From contig JAZBPX010000002.1 of assembly GCA_036351775.1 (NCBI GenBank), positions 1 through 34,101 on the forward strand: 34,101 bases of DNA, given 5' to 3'. Within the stretch, counting starts at the first letter, position 1. Each line of letters starts with the position of its first letter. Source of the DNA: Pacificimonas sp036351775. GTDB taxonomy: Bacteria; Pseudomonadota; Alphaproteobacteria; Sphingomonadales; Sphingomonadaceae. Both the position numbers and the translations under genes were made by a program. The notes under the pieces are model-generated. The model had not been told where the DNA came from. It saw only the letters and a list, made by a program, of their open reading frames with translations, and made no database searches. Shown in pieces: positions 7,407 through 17,008 of the stretch.

Positions 7407-8678
7407 ATGACCGCCCTCGCCTCTCCCACCCCGCGCGGCGAGCGCATCGATTTCCTCGACGGCCTGCGCGGCCTCGCGATTTGCGGCATCCTCCTCATCA
7501 ACATCTGGATCATGGGCAGCGTTGCCGGGATCGAGCGCGACCCGCGTATAGGGCCAAGCTGGACCGCTGCGGATCAGGCCATCTGGTGGGTGCAGATGGT
7601 CTTCGTCGAGGGAACCATGCGTGGCCTGCTTTCCCTGCTGTTTGGCGCGGGGTTCATGCTGATGGCAGCAAAGGGCATCAGCGCGGCGGCCTATTATCGC
7701 CGCACCGCGCTTCTGATTGCCTTTGGCGCGGTGCATTCCTTCGTACTGCTCTGGCCCGGCGACATCCTGCTGATTTACGGCCTAGCAGGGCTGCTCCTTT
7801 GGTTCGCGAAGGATCTCGAGCCGCGCCAGCTTATCGGTGCCGGGGTGGCAGGCCTCGTCCTCCTGACCGGCCTTGGCCTCGGCGCCAGCGCGGGCGCGGC
7901 GAACATCCGCGCCTTCGCAGAGGGTGCCGCCGCCAGCGGAGCAGACGGATCCGATGAACGGGTCGCGGCGTGGCAGGACTACCGCGCCATGCTGGCCGCG
8001 GACCCGGACAGGGCCGCCGCTTCGCGAGCGGCGCGCGCCGGGACGATCATCGAGAACTGGGCCTACAAGGTCGATCTTGCAGGCGACCTCAACAGCTTCG
8101 GGTCAGCACGAATCTGGCTGTTCGAGCCTATTGCCATGATGCTGATCGGCGGCGCGCTGCTGCATCTTGGCATCCTGGCCGGCGCGGCGGACCGAAAGGT
8201 CTATCTCTGGATGCTCGCGGCGGGATACGGCCTCGGCATCCCGGTCAACGCGCTGGAATGGGGAGAGCAGGTGGCCGCAGGCTTCGCCGCGGAGATCCCC
8301 CTCATCCTGTGGACCGACCAGCCGGGACGGGTGGCCATGACCTTTGGCCATATCGGCCTTCTCGGCTGGCTTTGGCAGACAGGCCGGGCCGAGCGCCTGA
8401 TCGGCCTCTTTGCACCGGCCGGACGCCTGGCGCTGACCAACTACATCGGCCAGACGATTGTCTGCCAGTGGCTACTGTTTCCTGGCTTCGCCTTTGGTCT
8501 GCATGACCAGCTCGGCATCGCTGCGCTGTGGGCGACGGCCCTCGCCATCATCGCGGTGCAGATTGCACTCAGCCATCTCTGGCTAACCTGGTTCGCGATC
8601 GGCCCCCTGGAATGGGTCTGGCGCTGGGGCACTTATGGACGGCGCCCCGCACTCAGGCGAACATCCACTGTAACCTAG
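7407..8678 (+). CDS. DUF418 family multi-pass membrane protein
   Basis: The 423-residue protein has the DUF418 architecture: RIDFLDGLRGLAICGILLINI near the N terminus (about 12-32), several hydrophobic segments, and a C-terminal DUF418 block with LTNYIGQTI and GPLEWVWRWGTYG before a short basic tail. Members are inner-membrane proteins related to acyltransferase-3-like or transporter-like folds; their biochemical role is not established, so none is assigned. The ATG at 7407 lies 61 nt beyond the perfect inverted repeat, which separates it from the preceding pair of genes. It converges on the minus-strand cytochrome gene, whose stop codon overlaps its end by 4 nt (8675-8678). Confidence 0.85.
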   Translation: MTALASPTPRGERIDFLDGLRGLAICGILLINIWIMGSVAGIERDPRIGPSWTAADQAIWWVQMVFVEGTMRGLLSLLFGAGFMLMAAKGISAAAYYRRTALLIAFGAVHSFVLLWPGDILLIYGLAGLLLWFAKDLEPRQLIGAGVAGLVLLTGLGLGASAGAANIRAFAEGAAASGADGSDERVAAWQDYRAMLAADPDRAAASRAARAGTIIENWAYKVDLAGDLNSFGSARIWLFEPIAMMLIGGALLHLGILAGAADRKVYLWMLAAGYGLGIPVNALEWGEQVAAGFAAEIPLILWTDQPGRVAMTFGHIGLLGWLWQTGRAERLIGLFAPAGRLALTNYIGQTIVCQWLLFPGFAFGLHDQLGIAALWATALAIIAVQIALSHLWLTWFAIGPLEWVWRWGTYGRRPALRRTSTVT

Positions 8679-9382
8679 TTCGCTTCGTGAATATCCTCGG
8701 CGTCGGTCGTGTCCTGGTTCTCGGCTGCCGGACCGCCGATGTTCGATTCCGGCACCTCCTCAGCGTCGGCCAGTTCGGCGATCGGCCCATCGTCCGCCTT
8801 CGCCTCTTCCGGCCCTGTGCCCTCAGGATCGGTTTCCTCGGCAATGACCGGCATGGCGGGCAGGTCCGGACCGCCGCCATAGGTCAGCAGATAGGCCACA
8901 AGGTTGGCGCGGTCCTCGACCTTCGACAGGCCGGCAAAGGACATGACATTGCCCGGGATCGTACCGCGCGGATTACGCATATAGGCGTTGAACAGCTCAT
9001 AGCTCCAGTCGCCCGGCTCTTCCTGAAGCGCGTTGGAATAGGAGAAACCCGGAACGCTCGCGATGTCCTTGCCAAGGATTCCGTACAGGTTCGGGCCCAG
9101 CTTGTTCTCGCCGCCCTGCTCCACGGTATGGCAGGTCGCGCATTTGCGGAAGACCGCTTCGCCCTTCGCAACATCGGGGTCCTGCATGGCCGTGATGAAC
9201 TCGACCATCGGATCGACTTCAACAGCCGCCGCGCCCGCATCTTCCGGCACATCGATGAAGTAGCCCATCTCTTCCGGCCGCTCGCCGTCGTAAACATACC
9301 CGGTGACGATGCTGAGGCCGAGCACGGCAATCGCCGCTGCCAGCACCCAGCCCATGATCTTGTTCCACTCGAAACTGTCCAC
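8675..9382 (-). CDS. Membrane-anchored class I cytochrome c
   Basis: The 235-residue protein begins with an uncleaved-looking signal anchor (residues 10-30), followed by a mono-haem domain: CATCH at 81-85 binds haem c, and Met147 in GNVMSFAGL is the likely sixth ligand. KLGPNLYGILGK fits the mitochondrial-type cytochrome c fold (CycM/c552-like), which shuttles electrons between the bc1 complex and terminal oxidases in alphaproteobacteria. The C terminus, from about 178, is an unusually long, acidic, proline- and alanine-rich tail (about 58 residues) predicted disordered. The gene is divergent from pheA with 143 nt between; no clear promoter was identified there. Confidence 0.92.
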   Translation of the reverse strand: MDSFEWNKIMGWVLAAAIAVLGLSIVTGYVYDGERPEEMGYFIDVPEDAGAAAVEVDPMVEFITAMQDPDVAKGEAVFRKCATCHTVEQGGENKLGPNLYGILGKDIASVPGFSYSNALQEEPGDWSYELFNAYMRNPRGTIPGNVMSFAGLSKVEDRANLVAYLLTYGGGPDLPAMPVIAEETDPEGTGPEEAKADDGPIAELADAEEVPESNIGGPAAENQDTTDAEDIHEAN

Positions 9383-9525
9383 GAAGCGTCGTCCCTGTCC
9401 TGATAATTCCAGCGCACAATCGGCGCGACTGAACGCGCCGCCGGTCCGGGGCGCTGGATTGGCTGGCTACATAGGCGGGCCGCCGTGACTTGCCAAGCCG
9501 GTGCGACTTGTTGTGATGGGCCGTG

Positions 9526-10416
9526 ATGAACACCTACCCCGACCCCGCCCAGAGCCTTGTTGACGAGATGCAATCTGCAGCCGCGTCGGCCCCGGAACGA
9601 ACCGCCGCCTTTCAGGGCGCGCCGGGGGCCTATTCGCACCAGGCAGTGCGGGAGATGTATCCTGGTTTTCATTCGCTGCCATGCCTCGATTTCGGCGGCG
9701 CAATGGACGCCGTCGTCGATGGCCGCGCCGAGGTTGCGGTCATCCCCATCGAGAACTCGCAGCATGGCCGCGTCGCTGACATTCACTTTCTGCTGCCCGA
9801 GAGCGGTCTCTCGATCACCCGTGAGCATTTCGTCCGCATTTCGCATTGCCTGCTCGCCGCCAGCGGCGACAGGACCGGCATCACGAACGCCTACAGCCAC
9901 CCTCAGGCGCTCGGGCAGTGCCGCAAGCGCCTCGCGGCCTGGGGCATCGAGCAGAGCCCCTATTTCGACACCGCCGCCTCCGCCGCCTTTGTTGCCGGGG
10001 AACGTCCGGCGGGCGGTGCGGCCATCGCTTCCGAACTGTCCGCCGAACTTTACGGTCTGAATATCATCGAACGCGCCATCGAGGACGCCGAGCACAATAC
10101 CACGCGCTTCGTGGCCCTGTCGCGAGAAGGCGCGGCAGCGCCAACGGACGGCGCCTTGATGACGACCCTGATTTTCGAGGTGCGCTCCGTCCCCGCTGCC
10201 CTCTTCAAGGCTCTTGGCGGGTTCGCCACGAACGGCGTGAACCTGACGAAGCTGGAAAGCTACATGCGCGGCGGCACGTTCAACGCCGCCGAATTCTACG
10301 TCGATATCGAGGGGCACCCGGACGACCCCGCCACCGCCCGCGCGCTCGATGAACTCAGCTATTTCTCGAAATGGGTCCGCATTCTCGGCACCTATGAAAA
10401 GGCCCGCGACCGCTAG
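9526..10416 (+). CDS. pheA: Prephenate dehydratase
   Basis: This stand-alone prephenate dehydratase (296 residues, no chorismate mutase domain) converts prephenate to phenylpyruvate for phenylalanine synthesis. The catalytic domain shows AFQGAPGAYSHQA near the start, VIPIENSQHGRV and the TRF motif (NTTRFVAL) whose threonine is essential in the family. A C-terminal ACT domain follows, with NLTKLESY in place of the usual ESRP-type phenylalanine-binding motif, a variant frequent in alphaproteobacteria. A GTG codon sits directly before the chosen ATG and could also be used. Its TAG stop overlaps the sppA stop on the other strand within a shared CTAG. Confidence 0.95.
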   Translation: MNTYPDPAQSLVDEMQSAAASAPERTAAFQGAPGAYSHQAVREMYPGFHSLPCLDFGGAMDAVVDGRAEVAVIPIENSQHGRVADIHFLLPESGLSITREHFVRISHCLLAASGDRTGITNAYSHPQALGQCRKRLAAWGIEQSPYFDTAASAAFVAGERPAGGAAIASELSAELYGLNIIERAIEDAEHNTTRFVALSREGAAAPTDGALMTTLIFEVRSVPAALFKALGGFATNGVNLTKLESYMRGGTFNAAEFYVDIEGHPDDPATARALDELSYFSKWVRILGTYEKARDR

Positions 10417-12290
10417 TCGATAAGCGCTTTCAGTCCTTCAAGAAGACCGCGTTCGTCGGGTGCAACCGCACGGCCGGAGAGCATACAGTCGTAGCAGCGC
10501 GCCTGAACGCTCGCGCCGGTGGCCAGCGCCCTGATATCCCCGACCGCCGCTGACAGTTCGGCAATCTGGCGCTGCCGTTCCAGATCGAATGCGGCCACGG
10601 GGCGACTGCGAGACTTGTCCGCACCAGCGTCCATCGTCAGAAATTCTTCCAGCACTGCCACGCCAAAGGGCTTCGGCTGGCGGATCTGACGAACGGCCAG
10701 TTCACCCGCCGAATAGCCCGCGGCTTCCTCGGCAAGCGCGACCGCATCCTCAAGCGTGCCGAAGCTGTCGACCAGGTCCAGTTGCCGCGCGGCAGCGCCC
10801 GACCAGACCCGGCCCTGGCCGATCTCGTCCGCGCGTGCCGGGGTCATGTCCCGCGCCTCGGCAACGATGTTGATGAACCGCCGATAGGTATCCTCGACGC
10901 CGAGCTGAAAGACCGCTTCGGTCGTTTCGTTCAGTCCGCCGAAGATATCGGGTGCGCCTGACAGCGGCGTGGTCTCGACGCCGTCGGCGTTGATCCCGAT
11001 TTCGGCCAGCGCATTCTCGAACGTGGGCAGGATCGCGAACACGCCGATCGAGCCGGTAACGCTAGCCGGGGCAGCAACGATCTGGTCCGCCGCCGTTGCG
11101 ATCCAGTAGCCGCCGGACGCCGCAACCGGCCCGAACCGTGCAATCACAGGAACCCCTTCCGTGCGCGCCTGCAGCAGTGCCTGCCGGATCTGTTCCGATG
11201 CCGTAACCGACCCGCCGCCCGAATCGATGTTGATGACCAGCGCCTTTACGTTGCTGTCGGACAGCGCCGTGTCGATCAGCTGCGATACGCTGTCCCCCCC
11301 TGCAGCGCCCGTGTCTGCCTCCCCGTCGACGATCGTACCGACGACGTTGACGATCCCGACCGCCTCTCCGCCCGGCGACGGCAGCGATGCCGCGTAAAGC
11401 TCATAGGGTACGCTTCGATACCCTTCGACGCTGTCGCCATCCGCACCGACGATCTCGGCAACCGCCTCTCCGAAGGCGATCCGCGTGCCTACCTCGTCGA
11501 CCAGACCGGCCGCACGGGCTGCGAGCGCAAAATCCCCTCCGGCGCTGCGCACAATATCGGGCATGGTCGAGACATAACCATCGATCCGCGCCGTGGGCCG
11601 CGCAGCGGCGGCGTCTTCACGGTAAAGGTCCCACAGATCGTCAACCAGCGCCTGCCGGGCCTGCCGCGCCGGTTCCGACGCTTCCGACTCCGTGTACGGC
11701 TCGACGAACGACTTGAACGTGCCCACCCGGAACACGTTCACGTCGATTTTCAGTCGCTCGAGCGCCTCACCGAAATAGAGTGACGATCCGCCCGGACCCT
11801 GGATCACGGTCATGCCGAGCGGCGACAGCCAGATTTCGTCGCCATGCGCCGCGATCAGCCAGCTATCATCAAGATAGGCGTTGCCGAAACTGTAGACATA
11901 CTTCCCAGCGGACCGGAAGTCGGCGACGGCGTCAGCCACGGCCTGCACATCGGCAAGGCCGCCGCCCAGAAATCCGTCCATGTCGAGGACAACCGCCTCG
12001 ATACGCGCATCGGCCTTTGCCGCAGCGAGCACGCGCACCAGTTCCGACGTCTCGATCTCCGGCATGACGCTGCCGCCGGTCAGTACGACGAAGGGATCGA
12101 CATCCTGCTTTTCGGTGACAAGCAGGCCGCTCATCGGGATGGTCAGCGCGCCGTCCGCAATACCGGGCCTAGCTTCCTCCTCGTAGTTCAACGCCGTGAT
12201 AATGCCGATAAAGATGATCAGCATCAGCATCAGGACGAGAAAGTCCTTGATGCCAACCAGAAGTTTCCAAAAACCTTTGAGAAGAGCCAT
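10413..12290 (-). CDS. sppA: Signal peptide peptidase SppA, 67-kDa type
   Basis: SppA degrades signal peptides left in the inner membrane after secretion. The 625-residue protein has the tandem two-domain organisation of the E. coli form rather than the short form. One N-terminal transmembrane helix spans about 11-34. The catalytic lysine is Lys193 (VGTFKSFVEPYT) in the first domain and the nucleophile is Ser392 (GPVAASGGYW) in the second, the same split dyad as Lys209/Ser409 of E. coli. The C terminus carries a CYDC pair (599-602). The gene is divergent from groES, and its stop overlaps that of pheA by 4 nt. Confidence 0.95.
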   Translation of the reverse strand: MALLKGFWKLLVGIKDFLVLMLMLIIFIGIITALNYEEEARPGIADGALTIPMSGLLVTEKQDVDPFVVLTGGSVMPEIETSELVRVLAAAKADARIEAVVLDMDGFLGGGLADVQAVADAVADFRSAGKYVYSFGNAYLDDSWLIAAHGDEIWLSPLGMTVIQGPGGSSLYFGEALERLKIDVNVFRVGTFKSFVEPYTESEASEPARQARQALVDDLWDLYREDAAAARPTARIDGYVSTMPDIVRSAGGDFALAARAAGLVDEVGTRIAFGEAVAEIVGADGDSVEGYRSVPYELYAASLPSPGGEAVGIVNVVGTIVDGEADTGAAGGDSVSQLIDTALSDSNVKALVINIDSGGGSVTASEQIRQALLQARTEGVPVIARFGPVAASGGYWIATAADQIVAAPASVTGSIGVFAILPTFENALAEIGINADGVETTPLSGAPDIFGGLNETTEAVFQLGVEDTYRRFINIVAEARDMTPARADEIGQGRVWSGAAARQLDLVDSFGTLEDAVALAEEAAGYSAGELAVRQIRQPKPFGVAVLEEFLTMDAGADKSRSRPVAAFDLERQRQIAELSAAVGDIRALATGASVQARCYDCMLSGRAVAPDERGLLEGLKALID

Positions 12291-12424
12291 GATCCGCCGG
12301 AACGCTAAGAGTTTCGCTTTGTTGAACAGCTAACAGCGCGGCCTGTGCTGTCCAGCATTTGCTACGAACACGGCGTCACATCTTCGCCTCCGGGCTGGTG
12401 CCAAATTTTCATGCGGCCGATCCG

Positions 12425-12453
12425 TTGACACGCCGTGGTGGCGCTCACATATG
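12425..12453 (+). promoter_or_regulatory. Promoter of groESL
   Basis: TTGACA (12425-12430) matches the -35 consensus exactly; 17 nt on lies CATATG (12448-12453), a plausible -10. The start site would fall near 12460, placing the CIRCE dyad at the very start of the transcript, the standard arrangement for HrcA repression. No HrcA gene is present in the window. The remaining stretch between sppA and this promoter shows nothing else. Confidence 0.6.
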
Positions 12454-12461
12454 CGCCCGTG

Positions 12462-12488
12462 CTGGCACTCCCGTCCGGAGAGTGCCAG
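12462..12488. promoter_or_regulatory. CIRCE operator (HrcA binding site)
   Basis: CTGGCACTC (12462-12470), nine unpaired bases, then GAGTGCCAG (12480-12488) form a perfect 9-9-9 dyad. The consensus CIRCE is TTAGCACTC-N9-GAGTGCTAA; the two outermost variable positions differ here but compensate each other, keeping the symmetry. The site lies 45 nt before groES, so HrcA repression of the groESL operon relieved by heat is expected from the family. Confidence 0.92.
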
Positions 12489-12533
12489 ACTGAACATTTC
12501 CATCCATCATATGAAAGAAGGGTGACGAAAATC

Positions 12534-12821
12534 ATGAACTTCCGTCCTCTGCACGACCGCGTGCTCGTTCGCCGTATCGAGGCTGACGACAAAACCGCCG
12601 GCGGCATCATCATTCCCGACAGCGCCAAGGAAAAGCCGCAGGAAGGCGAAGTCGTCTCCGCTGGCACCGGCGCGCGCAACGATGCTGGCGAGATCGCCCC
12701 GCTCGAGGTGAAAGCCGGCGACAAGATCCTGTTCGGCAAATGGTCCGGCACCGAGGTGAAGATCGACGGCGAAGACCTGATCATCATGAAGGAGAGCGAC
12801 ATCCTCGGCATCATGTCCTGA
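12534..12821 (+). CDS. groES: Co-chaperonin GroES
   Basis: GroES is the heptameric lid of the GroEL folding chamber. The 95-residue product is full length, starting MNFRPLHDRVLVRR and containing the mobile-loop region EADDKTAGGIIIPDSAKEK and the C-terminal GEDLIIMKESDILGIM. The frame is open upstream to 12435 but the canonical start and the GAAGGGTGA ribosome-binding sequence support the chosen ATG. It lies downstream of a promoter and CIRCE and 100 nt before groEL, so the pair forms the classical heat-inducible operon. Confidence 0.99.
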   Translation: MNFRPLHDRVLVRRIEADDKTAGGIIIPDSAKEKPQEGEVVSAGTGARNDAGEIAPLEVKAGDKILFGKWSGTEVKIDGEDLIIMKESDILGIMS

Positions 12822-12826
12822 GGCTT

Positions 12827-12897
12827 GTCCCGGCGAAGGCCGGGAACTCCCTAAATACATGCGAAACGGAATTAAGGTCCCCGATGCTTTCGGGACC
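12827..12897 (+). other. Two hairpins in the groES-groEL intergenic RNA
   Basis: The first stem is CCCGGC (12829-12834) and GCCGGG (12839-12844) with a GAAG loop, extendable by one T-A pair; the second is GGTCCC (12876-12881) and GGGACC (12892-12897) with a 10-nt loop. In several alphaproteobacteria the groESL mRNA is processed between the two genes, giving unequal amounts of the proteins; these stems are candidate processing or stability signals. The first also resembles the short repeat hairpin at 15295-15314. Neither is followed by a T-run, so termination is unlikely. Confidence 0.5.
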
Positions 12898-12921
12898 CAT
12901 AGTCAAGAAAGGTAGTCAGTC

Positions 12922-14574
<1,653 letters not shown>

Positions 14575-14605
14575 CGTCCGAACGTCCCGTCCACCGACGG
14601 AAATG

Positions 14606-14641
14606 AAAGGGGCTCGGCGGCACAACCGCCGGGCCCTTTTT
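14606..14641 (+). terminator. Rho-independent terminator of groESL
   Basis: GGGCTCGGCGG pairs with CCGCCGGGCCC (one G-T wobble) across a CACAA loop, followed by TTTTT at about 14637-14641 and preceded by an A-rich AAATGAAA. The position 31 nt past the groEL stop fits the operon end. The next gene starts only 30 nt later. Confidence 0.9.
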
Positions 14642-14671
14642 CTATGCCACCGCGTCCTGTAGGGTGCGGGC

Positions 14672-15232
14672 ATGGCCACGTATCCAAAAGACGATCTGAT
14701 TACCGCCGAAGAGTTCGCCGAAATGGACTTTGGCGACCGGAAGATGGAGCTCATCGACGGCATTATCTACGCGATGGGCGGCGGGTCGGTATCGCGTGCG
14801 CGGGTGCAGTCGAACCTGATGATCGCCCTTGGCTCGCGGCTGAAGGGAACCGGCTGCCGCCCCTTCGGCAGCGACATGGGCGTTCGCACCGGGGACCATT
14901 CGACGCTCTATCCGGACGTATCAGTGTTCTGCGGCAAGGATTCACCCGATCACGACGATGAGAAGTTCTCCAGCGATCCGAGGATCATCTTCGAGGTGCT
15001 GTCACCGTCGACCAAGCGCCGTGACCAGACCGATAAACTCGACAAGTACCGCGCTATCGCCAGCGTAGAGGCCATTGTCCTGATCGACGCGGATGCAGAG
15101 ACCGTCCGCACCTATCGCCGCACCGGCGAAACGGCCTGGCAGGACGAATTCTTCCCCCGGCCGGACACCGTCGACCTCCCCTCCCTCGATATCACCCTGC
15201 CCGCCGAAGAAATCTTCGCGCGCTGGACCTGA
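14672..15232 (+). CDS. Uma2 family (DUF820) PD-(D/E)XK nuclease-fold protein
   Basis: The 186-residue product belongs to Uma2, a family with a restriction-endonuclease-like fold abundant in cyanobacteria and scattered elsewhere; its biological role is unclear. Visible core residues are Glu26 (KMELIDGIIY), Asp82 (YPDVSVF), Glu108 (IFEVLSPST) and a Lys at 122 or 125, consistent with an intact metal-binding site. There is no partner gene: groEL with its terminator lies upstream, and an ArsR-type regulator comes 189 nt downstream. It appears to be a single-gene unit. Codon composition looks like the surroundings. Nuclease activity is inference from fold. Confidence 0.85.
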   Translation: MATYPKDDLITAEEFAEMDFGDRKMELIDGIIYAMGGGSVSRARVQSNLMIALGSRLKGTGCRPFGSDMGVRTGDHSTLYPDVSVFCGKDSPDHDDEKFSSDPRIIFEVLSPSTKRRDQTDKLDKYRAIASVEAIVLIDADAETVRTYRRTGETAWQDEFFPRPDTVDLPSLDITLPAEEIFARWT

Positions 15233-15294
15233 CCGCCGCGGCGCCTGAAAGCGCTCCGGCCAACGCTCCTTCCTTCCCTGGTTTCGAACTCGTC

Positions 15295-15314
15295 ATTCCG
15301 GCGCACGCCGGGAT
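15295..15314. repeat. Short REP-like hairpin
   Basis: CCGGC (15298-15302), GCAC loop, GCCGG (15307-15311), extended by three more pairs including one wobble, give an 8-bp stem. It resembles the first hairpin between groES and groEL. It sits in the 189-nt gap after the Uma2 gene and may serve as its 3' structure; the promoter of the next gene follows. Confidence 0.45.
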
Positions 15315-15373
15315 ACAGCTCGCTGAGAACGGAACGGTGCCAGAGAGCGCAGACCAGCTCAAGCCACTCAGAG

Positions 15374-15423
15374 AGGTGACTTCATTGACACCTATCACAA
15401 AACGTGACTAGACTGTCACCTAT
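15374..15423 (+). promoter_or_regulatory. Promoter and putative operator of the ArsR-SRPBCC gene
   Basis: TTGACA (15385-15390) and TAGACT (15409-15414), 18 nt apart, form a plausible sigma-70 promoter whose start would fall at or within a base or two of the ATG at 15422, implying a leaderless mRNA. Overlapping it are GTGAC/GTCAC (15404-15408, 15415-15419) as an inverted repeat, AGGTG/CACCT (15374-15378, 15389-15393), and the near-identical direct copies GACACCTAT (15387-15395) and GTCACCTAT (15415-15423). This arrangement suggests binding of the encoded ArsR-type domain, i.e. autoregulation; that is inference. Confidence 0.5.
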
Positions 15424-16189
15424 GGACGACCTCTTCAAAGCTCTCGCCGATCCGACCCGGCGCGCGATCCTCGATCTGCTTCGGCAGGAAGACGGACGCA
15501 CCGTGTCGGAGATTGAGGGCGCGGCACCGGGCATGACCCGGTTCGGCGTCATGAAGCATTTGAAGCAGCTGGAGGCCGCCCATCTCGTCACCTCGCAGAA
15601 GGTCGGGCGGTCACGGCATATCTACCTGAACGCCGCGCCTCTCCAGGTGATGGCGGACCGGTGGATCGCGCCGTTCGGCCGGGCCACGGCGCGGCGGATG
15701 AGCGACCTCAAGACCATCCTGGAAGGAGACGTTACGATGACCGGGGAAAAGCCAAAGCTCGTCTATGAACTGATCATGCGGGCAACGCCTGCAGACCTTT
15801 GGGACGCAATGACCAACCCAGAGCGGACACCCCATTATTATTTCGGCTCGGCCATTGAAACGGACCTCGAGGTCGGCGCGAAAATTACCTATCGCACGGA
15901 GGATGGCGGTCAGCTGACGGAGGGCGAGATTCTCGAACTGGTGCCCGAACGCAAGCTATCCATGAGCCAGACCGCGATGTGGGAAGAGGGTCTCGAAAAC
16001 GATCCGCCCACGCGCGAAACCTGGACCATCGAGCCCATGGACGGCGGCCTGGTGAAGTTGACGGTCGTCCATGATGGTTTCAACCAGAAGACCGCGACTT
16101 ACGAAAGCGCCGCGGGCGGCTGGCCGATGATCCTGTCCGGCCTCAAGACCTACATCGAAACGGGCAAACCCCTGATGCAGGCGGCCTGA
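15422..16189 (+). CDS. Fused ArsR-type winged-helix regulator and SRPBCC (AHSA1-like) protein
   Basis: The 255-residue protein joins two domains usually encoded by adjacent genes. Residues 1-90 are an ArsR-type winged helix (MDDLFKALADPTRRAILDLL, then GMTRFGVMKHLKQLEAAHLV as recognition region). Residues about 110-250 are an AHSA1/SRPBCC ligand-binding domain (ELIMRATPADLWDAMTNPE to GGWPMILSGLKTYIE). No metal-binding cysteines of classical ArsR are present, so a metal sensor is unlikely. At the domain junction lies GGAAGGAGA and, in frame, an ATG at 15737 (residue 106), which could give a separate SRPBCC product. The open frame extends to 15404, but the ATG chosen matches the family start. 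Promoter evidence suggests a leaderless message. Confidence 0.88.
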   Translation: MDDLFKALADPTRRAILDLLRQEDGRTVSEIEGAAPGMTRFGVMKHLKQLEAAHLVTSQKVGRSRHIYLNAAPLQVMADRWIAPFGRATARRMSDLKTILEGDVTMTGEKPKLVYELIMRATPADLWDAMTNPERTPHYYFGSAIETDLEVGAKITYRTEDGGQLTEGEILELVPERKLSMSQTAMWEEGLENDPPTRETWTIEPMDGGLVKLTVVHDGFNQKTATYESAAGGWPMILSGLKTYIETGKPLMQAA

Positions 16190-16327
16190 CTGCGGGATGG
16201 GGGCCGGGCCCGTCGCTGAGGTGCCCAGGACCCCGCGTGAAGACATGGTGTCAGGTCCAGGTCTGGGCGCGTCATTTGGTGATCCAAAGCATTTCCATTT
16301 CGGCGCTCACGGCCTAGACCGGACACC

Positions 16328-17008
16328 ATGCTTGCAAGCGACCTGATCTCCAATCCGTGGTTCTGGTTTGCGGCGGCCTATCTTACCGGATCGATCCCCT
16401 TTGGCCTCGTTGTCACGTGGATGGCGGGCAAGGGCGATGTACGGCAGGTCGGCTCGGGGAATATCGGCACCACCAATGTCCTGCGCGCAGGCGGCAAGGG
16501 TCTCGCCGCACTCACCCTTCTTCTCGATGCAGCGAAGGGCGGCGTGCTGGTCTGGATCGCCTCCCAGTATGCGCTAGGCGGCGGGATCCTCGCCGGCATG
16601 GGCGCCTTCCTTGGTCACTGTTTCCCCATCTTTCTGCTGTTTAGGGGGGGCAAGGGCGTGGCCACCTACCTCGGTATCGCCCTGGCGCTGAACCCGATGA
16701 CCGCGATCGTCTTTGCCGTCGTCTGGCTGGGCACGGCGGCGCTGTTTCGCATGTCGTCGCTCGCTGGCCTCGTGGCAACGCTCGCCGCGCCGCTCATCCC
16801 CCTTGTCCATGGACAGTGGGACAAGGGGCTTCTTCTTGCCGGCATGACCGCCATCGTTATCGCCAAGCATGAGGCCAATATCGGCCGCCTGTTACGTGGC
16901 GAGGAGCCGAAGATCGGGCAGAAGAGCGCGCCGCTTACCAGCGAGGACAGCGCGACGGCGAATGCGCAAGACCCCGGCACTCCGCGATCCGGACCCGGCC
17001 TTGGCTGA
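16328..17008 (+). CDS. plsY: Glycerol-3-phosphate acyltransferase PlsY
   Basis: PlsY is the inner-membrane acyltransferase that uses acyl-phosphate to acylate glycerol 3-phosphate, the first step of phospholipid synthesis. The 226-residue protein contains all three conserved cytoplasmic motifs: GSGNIGTTNV (42-51), GHCFPIFLLFRGGKG (96-110) and KHEANIGRLLRGEEPK near 185-200, set among about seven hydrophobic segments. A hydrophilic C-terminal tail of roughly 25 residues overlaps the start of dprA. The preceding 138 nt show no recognisable element. Confidence 0.96.
   Translation: MLASDLISNPWFWFAAAYLTGSIPFGLVVTWMAGKGDVRQVGSGNIGTTNVLRAGGKGLAALTLLLDAAKGGVLVWIASQYALGGGILAGMGAFLGHCFPIFLLFRGGKGVATYLGIALALNPMTAIVFAVVWLGTAALFRMSSLAGLVATLAAPLIPLVHGQWDKGLLLAGMTAIVIAKHEANIGRLLRGEEPKIGQKSAPLTSEDSATANAQDPGTPRSGPGLG

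Noticed and set aside
8884..10317. 477-codon minus-strand open frame over pheA and the cytochrome gene
   Set aside because: Crosses a certain gene in antisense and reads the cytochrome in the wrong frame.
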